Part shown: positions 25,700-34,864 of the stretch, piece by piece
How positions within the stretch are numbered: position 1 is the stretch's first letter
Layout: every line of letters starts with the position of its first letter
NCBI RefSeq assembly: GCF_014207375.1
Contig: NZ_JACHEE010000005.1
Location: forward strand, 186,001 to 250,000
Direction of reading: 5' to 3'
Source: Arthrobacter sp. AZCC_0090
GTDB lineage: Bacteria; Actinomycetota; Actinomycetes; Actinomycetales; Micrococcaceae
DNA length: 64,000 nt
Program-made: the position numbers and the translations under genes
Notes under the pieces: model-generated
What the model was told of the DNA's origin: nothing
Database searches by the model: none
Seen by the model: only the letters and a program-made list of their open reading frames with translations

Positions 25700-26935
25700 T
25701 TAGACGTCGAAATCGACCGTGACGGATTCACTGGTGGGGTGGGACTGGCACGTCAGCACGTAGCCCTTGTCCAACTCATCCTGCTCCAAGGCGTAGTTCT
25801 CGTCCATGCTGACCGTCCCCGAAACCAGTTTGGCGCGGCACGTGCCGCACACGCCACCGGCGCACGCGAACGGAACGTCCGGGCGGACGCGCAACGCCGC
25901 GTTGAGGATGGACTCGCGGGCGTGGGTGGGGCTGGCGACATCGCCGGTCAAACCGTCCAGTTTGAAGGTGATCTTGAACGTGTCCTGCGACTCGTCCTCC
26001 ACAACCGGGCGGCCAGCATTGCCCTCGGGGCGGTCCGGACGGCCGGTGGTGAACAGCTCAAAGCGCACGTGATCGGGCTGAACACCGCGGGCGGCGAGGG
26101 TATCCCGGCATAGCTGGACCAGCTCGAACGGCCCGCACAGGAACCATTCATCCACATCTTCTGCATGAATCGCGGTGCCGAGCAGCTGCTGCAGCTTCTC
26201 GGCGTCGATACGTCCCGTCATGAGCGGCGCAATACGCTGCTCACGCGACAAAACATGGTGCAGCGCCAGGCGCGACGGGTACTTGTCCTTCAGATCCGCC
26301 AATTCCTCGAGGAACATAACGTCCATGGCGGCCTTGTTGGCGTAGATCAGGTCGAAGCGTGTGTCCGGGTTCGCGGCGAGCAGGGTGCGCGCGATCGCGA
26401 TCACCGGGGTGATACCCGAACCGGCGGCAATCGCCACGAAGGAACCGGCGTCGCCGAACTCGCCCGCCATGTTCTGGGGGTTGTTCATGGAGTTCATGAC
26501 ATTCTGCTGGACAGTCTTGCCGTCCTTGCCGTGCTTGGAAATGAACGCGCCCATGGGGCTCATGACGTCCAGAGTGTCGCCGGCCTTGAGTTCCGCATTT
26601 GCCCACGTGGAGAAGATGCCGCCCAAGTCCTTCTTGATGGCCACACGGATCTCGCTGCTGCCGTCAGCGAAGCTGCGCGGCTCAGCGCAGATGGAATAGC
26701 TGCGGCGAACCTCCTTCGGTTCCCCGCTTTCCTCCGGAAGCGTAGTGCGGAGCGCAACGTACTGGCCGGGAAGGTAGTCATACTGGCCGGCGAGCTCCGC
26801 CGGGACACCGAACGTGACTTCGATGGCGTCGTCAGTCAGGCGGCGGACTTCCGAAACGCTGAGGGAATGAAAGGACGCACGACGGCGGCCGGTGGCCTGC
26901 GCCTGTTCGGCGGCGGTTTGGCGGACAACGGGCAT
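25700..26935 (-). CDS. paaE: Phenylacetyl-CoA epoxidase reductase subunit PaaE
   Basis: The 411-residue reductase has an N-terminal FAD-binding ferredoxin-reductase domain (LPGQYVALRT and RSYSICAEPR), an NAD-binding domain (AIAAGSGITPVIAIARTLLA) and a C-terminal plant-type 2Fe-2S domain with CAGGVCGTC and a distal cysteine in VLTCQSHP. It passes electrons from NADPH to the diiron PaaA. The start is ATG 26935, with AAGGA upstream. It is slightly longer than E. coli PaaE (about 356) because of inserts around residues 155-180. Confidence 0.94.
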   Translation of the reverse strand: MPVVRQTAAEQAQATGRRRASFHSLSVSEVRRLTDDAIEVTFGVPAELAGQYDYLPGQYVALRTTLPEESGEPKEVRRSYSICAEPRSFADGSSEIRVAIKKDLGGIFSTWANAELKAGDTLDVMSPMGAFISKHGKDGKTVQQNVMNSMNNPQNMAGEFGDAGSFVAIAAGSGITPVIAIARTLLAANPDTRFDLIYANKAAMDVMFLEELADLKDKYPSRLALHHVLSREQRIAPLMTGRIDAEKLQQLLGTAIHAEDVDEWFLCGPFELVQLCRDTLAARGVQPDHVRFELFTTGRPDRPEGNAGRPVVEDESQDTFKITFKLDGLTGDVASPTHARESILNAALRVRPDVPFACAGGVCGTCRAKLVSGTVSMDENYALEQDELDKGYVLTCQSHPTSESVTVDFDV

Positions 26936-26945
26936 GTCAGATTCC

Positions 26946-27500
26946 TTACAGGACTTTGAAGTAGTCGAACGGTTCCTTGCAGTCCTGGCAGACGAAGAGC
27001 GCCTTGCAGGACGTGGAACCAAAGCGGGTGAGTTCCTTGGTATTGAGCGAAGAACACTGGGGGCATTTCACGGCGAGGTTGAGCCTCACTGGCCCCGAGT
27101 GGCCGCCGGCTGCGGCGCGGCCGCTGGGAGGTGCGATGCCGTATTCCTGCAGCTTGGCCTTGCCGTGCTCTGTCATCCAGTCCGTGGTCCAGGCCGGGGC
27201 CAGGACCAATTCCACGTGGACGCTCGGGTAGCCAGCTTCCTTGAACGCGGTCTTGAGGTCGTCGCGGATCGCGTCCATCGCGGGGCAACCCGAGTAGGTG
27301 GGCGTAATGGTGACCTGGACCGCGGGGACCAGCCCGCCGTCGTCGAACAGTTGAACGTTGCGAAGGATCCCCAAGTCCTCAATGGTGAGGACGGGAATCT
27401 CCGGATCGCAGACCGTGGCTGCGATCCCCCAGGCCTTCTGCTCGGCGGTTTGCTTGGTCTGGTTTGGCGTCTCTTGAAGGAACATGTCCACCACAGTCAC
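26946..27500 (-). CDS. paaD: Phenylacetyl-CoA epoxidase assembly subunit PaaD
   Basis: The 184-residue protein has an N-terminal DUF59/MIP18 domain (VTITPTYSGCPAMDAIRDD) and a C-terminal cysteine cluster (CPQCSS, then CKALFVCQDCKEPF), matching PaaD, needed for maturation of the epoxidase. GTG 27500 overlaps the paaC stop by GTGA; an internal ATG at 27485 is the other possible start. Confidence 0.93.
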   Translation of the reverse strand: MTVVDMFLQETPNQTKQTAEQKAWGIAATVCDPEIPVLTIEDLGILRNVQLFDDGGLVPAVQVTITPTYSGCPAMDAIRDDLKTAFKEAGYPSVHVELVLAPAWTTDWMTEHGKAKLQEYGIAPPSGRAAAGGHSGPVRLNLAVKCPQCSSLNTKELTRFGSTSCKALFVCQDCKEPFDYFKVL

Positions 27501-28453
27501 CAGCTTGCACCGGGATGCTCGCGGGCAAGCACCTGCATCTCAGCGAGGAGGTAGCCCAAGTGCTCGGAATGCTTGCCCTGGCGGCCGCCACCCAAGGATT
27601 GCGGGATACGTTCCAGGCTGAGTTCGCCTCCCGACGTGGCGTCGAGGCCGGCTTCGCTCAGGATCTCGCCCGTGAGCTGGTCGAAGTCAGCGCGCAGGCT
27701 GGACGGCTGCACGCCTGCGCCGCTTTCGGCGAGGCGGGCCGTGAGATCGTCGTCTTCGAAGAGTTCCTCCACGTAGGGCCAGACGAGCTTGAAAGCCTGG
27801 ACAATACGACGGCGGGACTCTTCCGTTCCGCCGGCGAGACGCAACACCCACTGCGCGCTGTGGTCGCGGTGGTAGTCCACCTCTTTGAGGGCCTTCGCAG
27901 CGATGGCCGCGATAGTGGCATCCGTGGAGCCGGTCAGCCGTTTGTAGAGCTCGAACTGGTAGAAGCTCACAATGAACTGCCGGGCGATGGTGACGGCGAA
28001 GTCCCCATTCGGCTGCTCGAAAAGGTGGGCGGAACGGAATTCGTGCTCCCGGCGGAAGTACGCCAGATCGTCCTCAGACTTATCCCACGCCGCGCCTGCA
28101 TACGTGAGGAAGGAACGAGCGTGGCCCAACTGGTCCAGGGCGATGTTGCCCAGGGCCACGTCTTCCTCGAGCTCGGGGGCGCGGGAGATCCAGTGACCCA
28201 GGCGTTGTGCAAGGATCAGGCCGTCGTCGCCGATGCGCAGAGCGTATTCCGCGACGTCGCCTGTTGGCTTGACCTGTCCTTGCCGGATTTCGAGGGCGAT
28301 ATCTTCCGGGCGCAGGGCGTTCCCTGGGGTGATGCGCGTAGCGCTCGCGGAACCGTCTCCAGAGACACCCGCACCCCTGACGCCGACAGAGATATCGCCG
28401 TGGCCCTCGATGGCGAAGTCCGTGTTATTTTCGGTGTTTTCGGGGGCGGTCAC
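27497..28453 (-). CDS. paaC: Phenylacetyl-CoA epoxidase structural subunit PaaC
   Basis: The 318-residue ferritin-like scaffold subunit forms the PaaAC core. Visible family segments are DDGLILAQRLGHWISRAPEL, ALGNIALDQLGHARSFLTYA and KEVDYHRDHSAQWVLRLAGG. The first 60 residues are an extra low-complexity leader not seen in E. coli. Both ends overlap their neighbours by four bases, showing tight coupling in the operon. Confidence 0.94.
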   Translation of the reverse strand: MTAPENTENNTDFAIEGHGDISVGVRGAGVSGDGSASATRITPGNALRPEDIALEIRQGQVKPTGDVAEYALRIGDDGLILAQRLGHWISRAPELEEDVALGNIALDQLGHARSFLTYAGAAWDKSEDDLAYFRREHEFRSAHLFEQPNGDFAVTIARQFIVSFYQFELYKRLTGSTDATIAAIAAKALKEVDYHRDHSAQWVLRLAGGTEESRRRIVQAFKLVWPYVEELFEDDDLTARLAESGAGVQPSSLRADFDQLTGEILSEAGLDATSGGELSLERIPQSLGGGRQGKHSEHLGYLLAEMQVLAREHPGASW

Positions 28454-28779
28454 AGGTGCTTCACGCCTTCGCTCTTGGTGTAATACGTCGCGTGGCGGTA
28501 ATCCTTGCCCTGCGGGGACTCGAAGAAGGAGCCCTTGGAATCGGGGTCGCTCGAAGAAATGGCCTCGGCAGGAACCACCCAGATGGACACGCCTTCGTTG
28601 CGACGCGTATACAGGTCGCGGGCGTTACGCAGAGCCATCGCCGCATCCGGGGCGTGCAAGGAGCCAGCATGGACATGGGACAGACCGCGGCTGGAGCGGA
28701 CGAAGACTTCCCACAGGGCCCAGGGGGTTTCGTGGGGTTCGTTGGCCGGGGTTGCCTCTGGCGTGGCGGGAGTGCTCAT
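28450..28779 (-). CDS. paaB: Phenylacetyl-CoA epoxidase subunit PaaB
   Basis: This 109-residue small bridging subunit is of the PaaB type, with [20 protein letters not shown], then [13 protein letters not shown] helix residues and the C-terminal [18 protein letters not shown]. It is required for an active PaaABCE complex. It overlaps paaA upstream and paaC downstream by four bases each. Confidence 0.94.
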   Translation of the reverse strand: MSTPATPEATPANEPHETPWALWEVFVRSSRGLSHVHAGSLHAPDAAMALRNARDLYTRRNEGVSIWVVPAEAISSSDPDSKGSFFESPQGKDYRHATYYTKSEGVKHL

Positions 28780-29771
28780 GCTGCGTATTCCTTCTCTGCT
28801 TGCTTGCGGGCGTACTCGGCGGCCGCTTCGCGGACCCAGGCGCCGTCGTCGTGCGCTTCGCGGCGGCGCTCAAGCCGCTGCGCGTTGCAGGGACCCTTGC
28901 CAGCGAGAACGTCTTTGAACTCGTTCCAGTCCAAGGGGCCGTGCTCCCATTTCTTGGTTTCCTCGTTGAAACGGATGTCCTTGTCCGGGAGCGTGAGGCC
29001 CAGGACCTTGACCTGCTCCACCATCATGCCCACGAAGCGGCTGCGAAGTTCATCGTTGCTGAACCGCTTGATATTCCAGGCCATGGACTGCTTGGAGTTG
29101 GGTGAATCGTCGTCCGGCGGGCCGAACATCATCAGCGCCGGCGCGTACCAGCGGTTGACGGCGTCCTGGGCCATCTGCTTTTGGGCCGGCGTGCCGTTGG
29201 AGAGTTCGAGGAGGATCTCGAAACCCTGGCGCTGGTGGAACGACTCTTCCTTGCAGATGCGCACCATTGCGCGTCCGTAGGGGCCGTAGGAAGCACGGCA
29301 CAGGGGAACCTGGTTGCAGATCGCGGCACCGTCGACGAGCCAGCCGATCGCACCCATGTCCGCCCAGGAAATCGCAGGGTAGTTGAAGATCGACGAGTAG
29401 CGGGCTTTGCCGGCGATCAAGTCGCTGGTCATCTTGTCCCTGCTTTGGCCAAGGGTTTCCGCGGCCGAGTAGAGGTACAGGCCGTGGCCTGCCTCGTCCT
29501 GCACCTTCGCCATGAGGATGGCCTTGCGCTTGAGGCTCGGAGCCCTGGTGATCCAGTTGGCTTCCGGCTGCATGCCGATGATCTCCGAGTGCGCGTGCTG
29601 CGAGATCTGACGGAGCAGGGTCTTGCGGTAGGCCTCCGGCATCCAGTCGCGGGGTTCGATGCGCGAGTCCTCGGAGATGATGCGGTCAAAGTACGCCTGA
29701 CCGGCCTGTTCCCGCTCAAGCTCTTCGGGGGACAGCTCAGCGGGCACAGACTGCAGATTCTGCGATGCCAT
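28776..29771 (-). CDS. paaA: Phenylacetyl-CoA 1,2-epoxidase catalytic subunit PaaA
   Basis: The 331-residue diiron monooxygenase inserts oxygen into the aromatic ring of phenylacetyl-CoA. Iron-ligand segments are visible: [18 protein letters not shown] (E and H) and [15 protein letters not shown] (E and H). Start ATG 29771 ([14 protein letters not shown]) was preferred to the open upstream extension, which would run through the operator. It is the first gene of paaABCDE-ech; a PaaR-type site at 29786-29807 sits directly upstream. Confidence 0.95.
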   Translation of the reverse strand: MASQNLQSVPAELSPEELEREQAGQAYFDRIISEDSRIEPRDWMPEAYRKTLLRQISQHAHSEIIGMQPEANWITRAPSLKRKAILMAKVQDEAGHGLYLYSAAETLGQSRDKMTSDLIAGKARYSSIFNYPAISWADMGAIGWLVDGAAICNQVPLCRASYGPYGRAMVRICKEESFHQRQGFEILLELSNGTPAQKQMAQDAVNRWYAPALMMFGPPDDDSPNSKQSMAWNIKRFSNDELRSRFVGMMVEQVKVLGLTLPDKDIRFNEETKKWEHGPLDWNEFKDVLAGKGPCNAQRLERRREAHDDGAWVREAAAEYARKQAEKEYAA

Positions 29772-29785
29772 GGTTGCTCCTAAAT

Positions 29786-29807
29786 ATTTACCGACCGTTC
29801 GTTCAGA
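29786..29807 (+). promoter_or_regulatory. PaaR-type operator upstream of paaA
   Basis: The core ACCGACCGTTCGTT at 29790-29803 fits the ACCGNNCGNNCGGT palindrome known for TetR-type PaaR of Corynebacterium glutamicum, with one mismatch in the right half. The flanking TTT and CAG also match. It sits 15 bases before the paaA start, so binding should block transcription or initiation. Confidence 0.8.
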
Positions 29808-29985
29808 ATATGCGGAAGGCGTGAGATGCGTCAAGCGTTCAGGCTTGATCGCAAGCTGGCGGGGCGGGCACACAAGAGGTGGCGGTCACGGCTGGCGTGC
29901 GAGATCAAAGGCGGCGGGGCAGCGCGACCGGATTGCCGCCGTCGGGCACTAACGGGCGCTCGGGGCGCAAATCGAAGGGACGCCC

Positions 29986-30167
29986 GCTCACGTATGTGGG
30001 CAAAATCGGGAACGCTCACTCACGTATATGGCCCCAAACCCAAACGCTCGCTCACGTATATGGCCGCAAACCCAAACGCTCGCTCATCTATGCTGCCAAT
30101 GGCCGGAACGCTCGCTCACCTCAGGTGAGCGAGCGTTTGCGCAAATGACCCCAAAGGTGAGCGAGCG
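29986..30167. repeat. Array of the ACGCTCGCTCAC element, 32-bp period
   Basis: Cores start at about 30012, 30044, 30076 and 30108, exactly 32 bases apart, each followed by about 20 variable bases (CACGTATATGGCC recurs). A degenerate copy lies near 29986. The last copy is mirrored into GGTGAGCGAGCGTT, forming a long palindrome, and one inverted copy follows near 30152. Cores are only 12 bp, so this is not a CRISPR. Confidence 0.85.
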
Positions 30168-30238
30168 TCTTGGGTGGCACCTGAGTGTGGCGTCAGGGAA
30201 GCGCGAGCTCCCCAGTCCGTTCATGGAATAGTTGAGCC

Positions 30239-30694
30239 GTGGAATGGTGGGAAGTTGCCCTCGGAATACTTGCCGGGCTGATTGCGGTCTACGTTGTGCT
30301 TTTGCCGGGCTTGTGGGCCTACGCAAGAACCCATCCTGAGACGGTGGGCATGCGGGAAGCGCTGCGGATGCTGCCGGATGTCCTGCGCGTCCTCAGGCGC
30401 CTGGCCGCCGACCCCACCGTGTCCCGCGGCGCGCGCATCAAACTGTTCCTGCTGCTGGCATATCTGGTTTCGCCGATCGACCTTGTGCCGGACTTCCTGC
30501 CGCTCATCGGCTATGCCGACGATGTGATCATCATGGCCTTGGTTCTTCGCTCCGCGATCCGCTCCGCCGGCCCGGACTCCCTCCGGCGTCACTGGCCGGG
30601 TACCCCTGCTGGGCTAGCGGTCCTGGAACGCCTCGCCGGCCTGCCAGCCCAAACTTCCGGTAACCCCAGGAAAGAAAACACCGATGCTTCGTGA
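30239..30694 (+). CDS. YkvA family (DUF1232) membrane protein
   Basis: The 151-residue protein has an N-terminal helix (ALGILAGLIAVYVVLLPGLW) and the DUF1232 core AYLVSPIDLVPDFLPLIGYA followed by DDVIIMALVLR. Family function is unknown. The last codons overlap the start of the next gene by 11 bases, so the two are likely co-translated. Confidence 0.85.
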   Translation: MEWWEVALGILAGLIAVYVVLLPGLWAYARTHPETVGMREALRMLPDVLRVLRRLAADPTVSRGARIKLFLLLAYLVSPIDLVPDFLPLIGYADDVIIMALVLRSAIRSAGPDSLRRHWPGTPAGLAVLERLAGLPAQTSGNPRKENTDAS

Positions 30695-31289
30695 AACCGC
30701 CAACTCCGCCGCGGTGGCCCGCCTTCGACGGCGTGGGTTCATCCTTGAGGGGATCACTCTAGGCTGGAACGTCGTCGGGGTGGCCGTTCTCGCCGTCGCC
30801 TCCATCACGGCAGGCTCGGTAGCGCTAGGCGGCTTCGGCTTGGATAGCCTGATCGAAATCGGAGCCAGCACCGTGGTGATCTGGGAATTGTCCGGTGCGG
30901 GCGAACGCCGCCAGCGGTTCGCGCTGAGGCTGATCGCAGGCGCTTTCCTTGCTCTGGCGCTTTACCTCGTCATTCAGTCTGGACTCGCGCTGGCCGCCGG
31001 TCACCATGCCGAGCCAAGCCCCGCCGGGATCATCTGGACGGCCGTCACAGCCGTGGTCATGTTCGCGCTCGCTGCCGGCAAGGGGGCGACAGGCAAGGCA
31101 TTAGGGAATCCCGTACTCATTGCCGAAGGCAGGGTGACGTTCATCGACGGGCTGTTGGCTGCCGCAGTCCTGACCGGGATTTTGCTCGACAGTCTTGCCG
31201 GATGGTGGTGGGCCGATCCCTTGGCCGGCCTGGTCATCGTCTACTATGCGGTACGCGAAGCCTTAGAGATCACCCGCCACCGCCATTGA
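30684..31289 (+). CDS. Cation-efflux-like membrane protein (CDF superfamily, short)
   Basis: The 201-residue protein has six predicted helices, an early GFGLDSLIEIGASTVVIWEL segment resembling the metal-site helix of cation diffusion facilitators, and a late helix with GLLAAAVLTGILLD. It lacks the C-terminal cytoplasmic domain of full CDF transporters, as many actinobacterial short forms do. Metal specificity is unknown. It overlaps the DUF1232 gene. Confidence 0.75.
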   Translation: MLRETANSAAVARLRRRGFILEGITLGWNVVGVAVLAVASITAGSVALGGFGLDSLIEIGASTVVIWELSGAGERRQRFALRLIAGAFLALALYLVIQSGLALAAGHHAEPSPAGIIWTAVTAVVMFALAAGKGATGKALGNPVLIAEGRVTFIDGLLAAAVLTGILLDSLAGWWWADPLAGLVIVYYAVREALEITRHRH

Positions 31290-31317
31290 TGCTCCACGGC
31301 TTGTCATGGCCTCGAAC

Positions 31318-31450
31318 CAAAGATGAGCGAGCGTCCACGGCGGGTTCAGGAAACACCCCAAAGATGAGCGAGCGTCCACAGGAAACACCCCAAAGATGAG
31401 CGAGCGTCCACAGGAAACACCCCAAAGATGAGCGAGCGTCCACAGGAAAC
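31318..31450. repeat. Tandem array of GATGAGCGAGCGTCC, 32-bp period
   Basis: Four copies begin at 31322, 31363, 31395 and 31427. The last three are exactly 32 bases apart, with near-identical spacers (ACAGGAAACACCCCAAA). It lies between convergent 3' ends, in the opposite orientation to the array at 30012. Confidence 0.9.
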
Positions 31451-31453
31451 AAA

Positions 31454-31478
31454 GGGTGGGGGCCGTCGGCTCCCACCC
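31454..31478 (-). terminator. Hairpin terminator of the cupredoxin gene
   Basis: GGGTGGG and CCCACCC enclose a GC-rich loop region just downstream of the cupredoxin stop, between convergent genes. Confidence 0.6.
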
Positions 31479-31510
31479 TGGATGAACAAGTCAGCAATAC
31501 TGGCGAATGA

Positions 31511-32473
31511 CTAGTCCTCCACCACCACCTTGCCCTTCATTCCCATGAAGTCGTGCAGAGCGCAGATGTAGTCATAGACTCCTGCCTTGTTGAATGTCAC
31601 GGTAAACGTGGTTCCCGGCACCATAAAGCCGGAATGGAGCTGCCCACCTGTGAAGTTCGTTGGATCACCGACCGGCGGGAAGACGTTGGCCGGTTCGGCG
31701 CCGAAGGTCACCGTGTGCGGAGCGCCCATGCCGTTGTTCACGAAGCTCACGCTCTCACCCACACGGATAACAACCTTTTGCTCAATGAACCGCATGACCA
31801 TGGCTACGCCGTCGTCGGTCCCGGCGATGACTGTATGGTTATCGGCCTGGTCACGGGCAGCACTCCATTGCTCATAGCCGTCGCGGAGGATGGCTCGCGC
31901 CGTGCGGTCAGCCCGGTTGTTGTATTGCTCCTGGGTATACGGGTAGTCCGTGCCTTTGTCCCGCACGTAGACTGTGCCCTTCATGACGGCGCCGTGCACC
32001 AGGCAGTAATACGTGAAGTCGCCTGTATCCGGGAACTTCAAGGTGTACGAATCCACTGCCGGGAACCCACTGTCCGAGACGTTCGACATCACGCCGGAGT
32101 TGTAATAGGAGTGCCCGTCATAAGACTTGCCGCCTTGGGCCAACAAGTACAGAGGGTTGGACGGATCAAAGGGTTGCGTGGACTCGAGCGTTTGCCCCTT
32201 GGCCAGGAATGTGACCGTGTGGATCTCGGCCGCGTTGGCCTCCCAGGTGACCTTGTCACCGGCATTGATGAAGATGTTCTTCGGCAGGAAGGACATTCCT
32301 TGGATGGCCTGGTCGGAGGATTCAGAACCGACTTGGACGGTCCACGTCCTCGGCGATTTGCCCCTATCCGCGACGGCCGTGCCACTGAGGGCAACAGGCA
32401 ACGCGAAGGCGAGAAGTAACACAATGAGTGCCCGTAGGCACCGTAGTAGACGTGGTTTTGGATGAGCAGTCAT
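31511..32473 (-). CDS. Secreted protein with two cupredoxin domains
   Basis: The 320-residue exported protein has a signal peptide (LIVLLLAFALPVALSGTAVA) and two plastocyanin/azurin-like domains. Domain 1 has copper ligands in EIHTVTF and YYCLVHGAVM; domain 2 in PHTVTF and YICALHDFMGM, so each shows the His, Cys, His, Met set of a type-1 site. Start ATG 32473 is chosen, with AAGGA nine bases upstream; the earlier ATG 32482 abuts the ribosome site. No membrane anchor is visible. The role is presumably extracellular electron transfer or copper buffering; no redox partner is nearby. Confidence 0.85.
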   Translation of the reverse strand: MTAHPKPRLLRCLRALIVLLLAFALPVALSGTAVADRGKSPRTWTVQVGSESSDQAIQGMSFLPKNIFINAGDKVTWEANAAEIHTVTFLAKGQTLESTQPFDPSNPLYLLAQGGKSYDGHSYYNSGVMSNVSDSGFPAVDSYTLKFPDTGDFTYYCLVHGAVMKGTVYVRDKGTDYPYTQEQYNNRADRTARAILRDGYEQWSAARDQADNHTVIAGTDDGVAMVMRFIEQKVVIRVGESVSFVNNGMGAPHTVTFGAEPANVFPPVGDPTNFTGGQLHSGFMVPGTTFTVTFNKAGVYDYICALHDFMGMKGKVVVED

Positions 32474-32892
32474 AAGACTCATTCCTTAGGAGATTCTGCG
32501 CTGACCGGCTGTTTCCAGCCTGGAAATTTTGAGGCGCCGGAGACCATGGCGTCGTTTGACGATGACTCGGTTTCCTTGAACTTCCCTATGAACTTCAGCT
32601 CGCAACTACTGCCCGTCCCCCACATACGGTCGCGGCGTCGCGACGTTGGGCCAAGCGGGATCCTCCCTTGCTCGGAGGGATAACGTCCAGTTCCGGAGCA
32701 AAAGAGCCCCCATGACGGAACGGATAGGACACGGCGAAGCCGGCCCACGTGAAGGCGGAGAGATTTAAGTCCCATCGTGCTCCCAGAACGTTATTTTGTC
32801 GAGATGCACGAACTGTGCCTAGGCACCCTTTGTGGCCAAATTGCGGCTTGCTTGCGCGCGTTTTTAACTCAGCTGAGTGATACGTTCCGGTC
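32474..32892. other. 419-bp divergent intergenic region
   Basis: The region between the cupredoxin gene (minus) and LCP gene (plus) contains a 15-bp perfect inverted repeat TTTCCAGCCTGGAAA at 32512-32526 near the cupredoxin start. An AT-rich patch with TCAGCTGA and a -10-like TGATAC at 32878-32883 lies shortly before the LCP start. No gene is seen. Confidence 0.45.
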
Positions 32893-33948
32893 ATGGACAG
32901 ACGACGGCGACTGTGGCTTGCAGCAGGGCTGGCAGTTCTGCTGGCGCTTGTCGTTGTCCTGGCCGCGATCGTCGCCGGGTCCGGCAGAACGCCGTCCGGA
33001 CCTTCGCCCTCAAGTGCCCCATCAAGCGCCTCCGCGGCCAGGACTCCGACCCGCACGCCATCCGCGACCAAGCCCCCCTCGCCAACCGCTGCGGCACCGG
33101 CCCCGCCAACCATCCCGGCGCTTCCCGCAACGCCCATGAACATCCTGGTGATTGGCAGCGACAGCCGTGCGAATGCCAGGGAACAGAACAATCAGACAAT
33201 CACAACCGGCCAGTCATCAGACCAACGCTCGGATTGCCTGATGCTGGTCCACGTACCGGCAGACCGGCACACGATCTACGGCATTTCGATCATGCGCGAT
33301 AACTGGGTGAACATCCCGGGCTATGGTGCGTCCAAAATCAACGCCAGCCTTGAAGTGGGAGGCATCCCCCTGGTGGTCCGGACCGTCGAATCACTCTTGG
33401 GCACGCACATAGACCACACCGTCATGCTGGACTTCCAAGGCTTCAAGACCCTCACGGATGGCCTCGGCGGGATCGACGTCAATGTCACGCTGCCGTTCAC
33501 CGCCAGCTTTGAGACCCATCACGTCTTCCCCGCCGGAGTCAACCATTTGGACGGACAGGCGGCCTTGGAGTTCGTCCGCGAGCGCTACTCCTTCGTTGAC
33601 GGTGACTACCAACGGGTCCGCAACCAGCAAACGTTCCTCCGGGCCCTGCTGACCAAACTCAGGGGAGGAATCCAGACTCCCGCCGCAGTCCTCGGCTTGG
33701 TGAACTTCGCAGCCAACTACCTCACCGTGGATCAAGGATATGACCCTGCATCAGTGGCCATCCTGGCATATGGACTCCGCACCGTGGATCCTGGCGCCTC
33801 CGTCTTCTTCACCCTGCCCACGGCAGGGACCGGCACTTCCTCCGACGGGCAATCCATTGTGCTGCCGGACTACGCCGGCATCGGAGAAGTGGCCGCCGCG
33901 CTGCGTGACGGCACGCTGCCGGAGTATGCAGCCGCCCATGGTTACTGA
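32893..33948 (+). CDS. LytR-CpsA-Psr (LCP) family protein, second copy
   Basis: The 351-residue protein has an N-terminal helix (LWLAAGLAVLLALVVVLAAI), a Ser/Pro/Ala/Thr-rich wall-spanning linker (residues 35-80) and an LCP domain with MNILVIGSDSR, RSDCLMLVHVPADR, SIMRDNWVNI and YQRVRNQQTFLRALL. It is a paralogue of the protein at 17975. No ribosome site precedes ATG 32893; a TGATAC ten bases upstream could make the message nearly leaderless. The context with TasA-like and SipW genes suggests attachment of a polymer to peptidoglycan in the same surface structure. Confidence 0.9.
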   Translation: MDRRRRLWLAAGLAVLLALVVVLAAIVAGSGRTPSGPSPSSAPSSASAARTPTRTPSATKPPSPTAAAPAPPTIPALPATPMNILVIGSDSRANAREQNNQTITTGQSSDQRSDCLMLVHVPADRHTIYGISIMRDNWVNIPGYGASKINASLEVGGIPLVVRTVESLLGTHIDHTVMLDFQGFKTLTDGLGGIDVNVTLPFTASFETHHVFPAGVNHLDGQAALEFVRERYSFVDGDYQRVRNQQTFLRALLTKLRGGIQTPAAVLGLVNFAANYLTVDQGYDPASVAILAYGLRTVDPGASVFFTLPTAGTGTSSDGQSIVLPDYAGIGEVAAALRDGTLPEYAAAHGY

Positions 33949-34161
33949 GCCGGTTCGGGCTACTCGCTTCCACTACTCGGAGCGCACAAGGGCTCGGGTC
34001 CAACCACTCGAAAACTACTTGATCGAATATTTAAACAATCTTGAACAAAAGCTTGAGGGATCCTTGCAGCTTCCTAAAAGTCCTGCCGGAAGGTAGAGGT
34101 CATCGGGCAACAAAGTCCGTGAAATCCCGGTCCAACGGGCTTCAAGGAAATGGAAATCATC

Positions 34162-34782
34162 ATGGGTCTCAACCTGAAAACCACAACCGGTAAAGTCGTT
34201 GCTTCCCTGGCCCTGGTCGGCACCGCTGCCGGCGTGGCAGGACTGGGAACCTACGGCGCATTCACCTCCAGCACCTCCGCCAGCGCCGCCGTCGCCTCCG
34301 GCACCGTGAACATCGCCCTGGGCGCATCCGGCACCGCGAACCGACTCAGCGTCGCCGCTTCGGGCATGGTCCCCGGAGACACCGTGCAGCGCGCAGTCAC
34401 CCTGAGCAACGCCGCTGGAAACCAGGCCCTGTCGGCGGTAACGCTGACCACTTCGGCCCTGCCGACCTCCAAGCTGGACACGGACACCACCATGGGCCTC
34501 CAGCTGGTGGTGGACAACTGCTCCGTCCCTTGGACCGAGGCTGGCACCTCCCCCGCTTACACCTACTCTTGCTCCGGCACCACCACCTCAGTCCTGGCCA
34601 CTCACCCCGTCATCGGATCAAACCTCTCCCTGAGCAACCTCACCTCGGTTGCGGCGGGCCAGACCGATAACCTGCGGGTCACGCTGACCCTGCCGGCAAC
34701 GGCCGACAGCACTCTCCAGGGCCAGAGCAGCACCATCGCCTTCAACTTCACGGGCACCCAGCGCACCGCAACCAACAAGTAG
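34162..34782 (+). CDS. TasA-like secreted protein with SipW-dependent signal peptide
   Basis: The 206-residue protein has an N-terminus (KTTTGKVVASLALVGTAAGV, then GLGTYGAFTSSTSASA) showing the signature of SipW-cleaved TasA/CalY matrix proteins. A beta-rich, Thr/Ser/Ala-rich body with only two cysteines follows. Such proteins form extracellular fibres or matrix in Bacillus. Start ATG 34162 is favoured by GGAA upstream; ATG 34150 is too close to AAGGAA. A hairpin separates it from the signal peptidase gene, which would let it be made in excess. Whether it polymerises is unknown. Confidence 0.83.
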   Translation: MGLNLKTTTGKVVASLALVGTAAGVAGLGTYGAFTSSTSASAAVASGTVNIALGASGTANRLSVAASGMVPGDTVQRAVTLSNAAGNQALSAVTLTTSALPTSKLDTDTTMGLQLVVDNCSVPWTEAGTSPAYTYSCSGTTTSVLATHPVIGSNLSLSNLTSVAAGQTDNLRVTLTLPATADSTLQGQSSTIAFNFTGTQRTATNK

Positions 34783-34797
34783 CTCGCCCCCTGGCCA

Positions 34798-34839
34798 GCC
34801 CTCCGCCGTCGAGCCCCCTGAAAAACGACGGCGGAGGGC
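34798..34839 (+). terminator. Hairpin between TasA-like and SipW-type genes
   Basis: A perfect 14-bp stem (GCCCTCCGCCGTCG and its complement at 34826-34839) encloses a 14-base loop with AAAAA. It lies 16 bases after the TasA-like stop and 25 before the peptidase start. It is probably a partial terminator giving more subunit than processing enzyme. Confidence 0.75.
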
Positions 34840-34864
34840 CTCACACAAGAACGGAGACCCAGCC

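Larger units (their letters stand above)
29772..30238. other. 467-bp divergent intergenic region
   Basis: The region between paaA (minus) and the DUF1232 gene (plus) holds the PaaR operator, then a featureless GC-rich stretch to about 29980, then the 32-bp-period repeat array listed below. No convincing gene is seen. Confidence 0.6.

Noticed and set aside
29986..30167. CRISPR-like regular spacing of repeats
   Set aside because: The conserved core is only about 12 bp, spacers are about 20 bp and resemble each other, copies invert, and no cas gene is present.
32479..32775. 98-codon minus-strand frame upstream of the cupredoxin gene
   Set aside because: It has no recognisable features or ribosome site and overlaps the promoter region of the cupredoxin gene.
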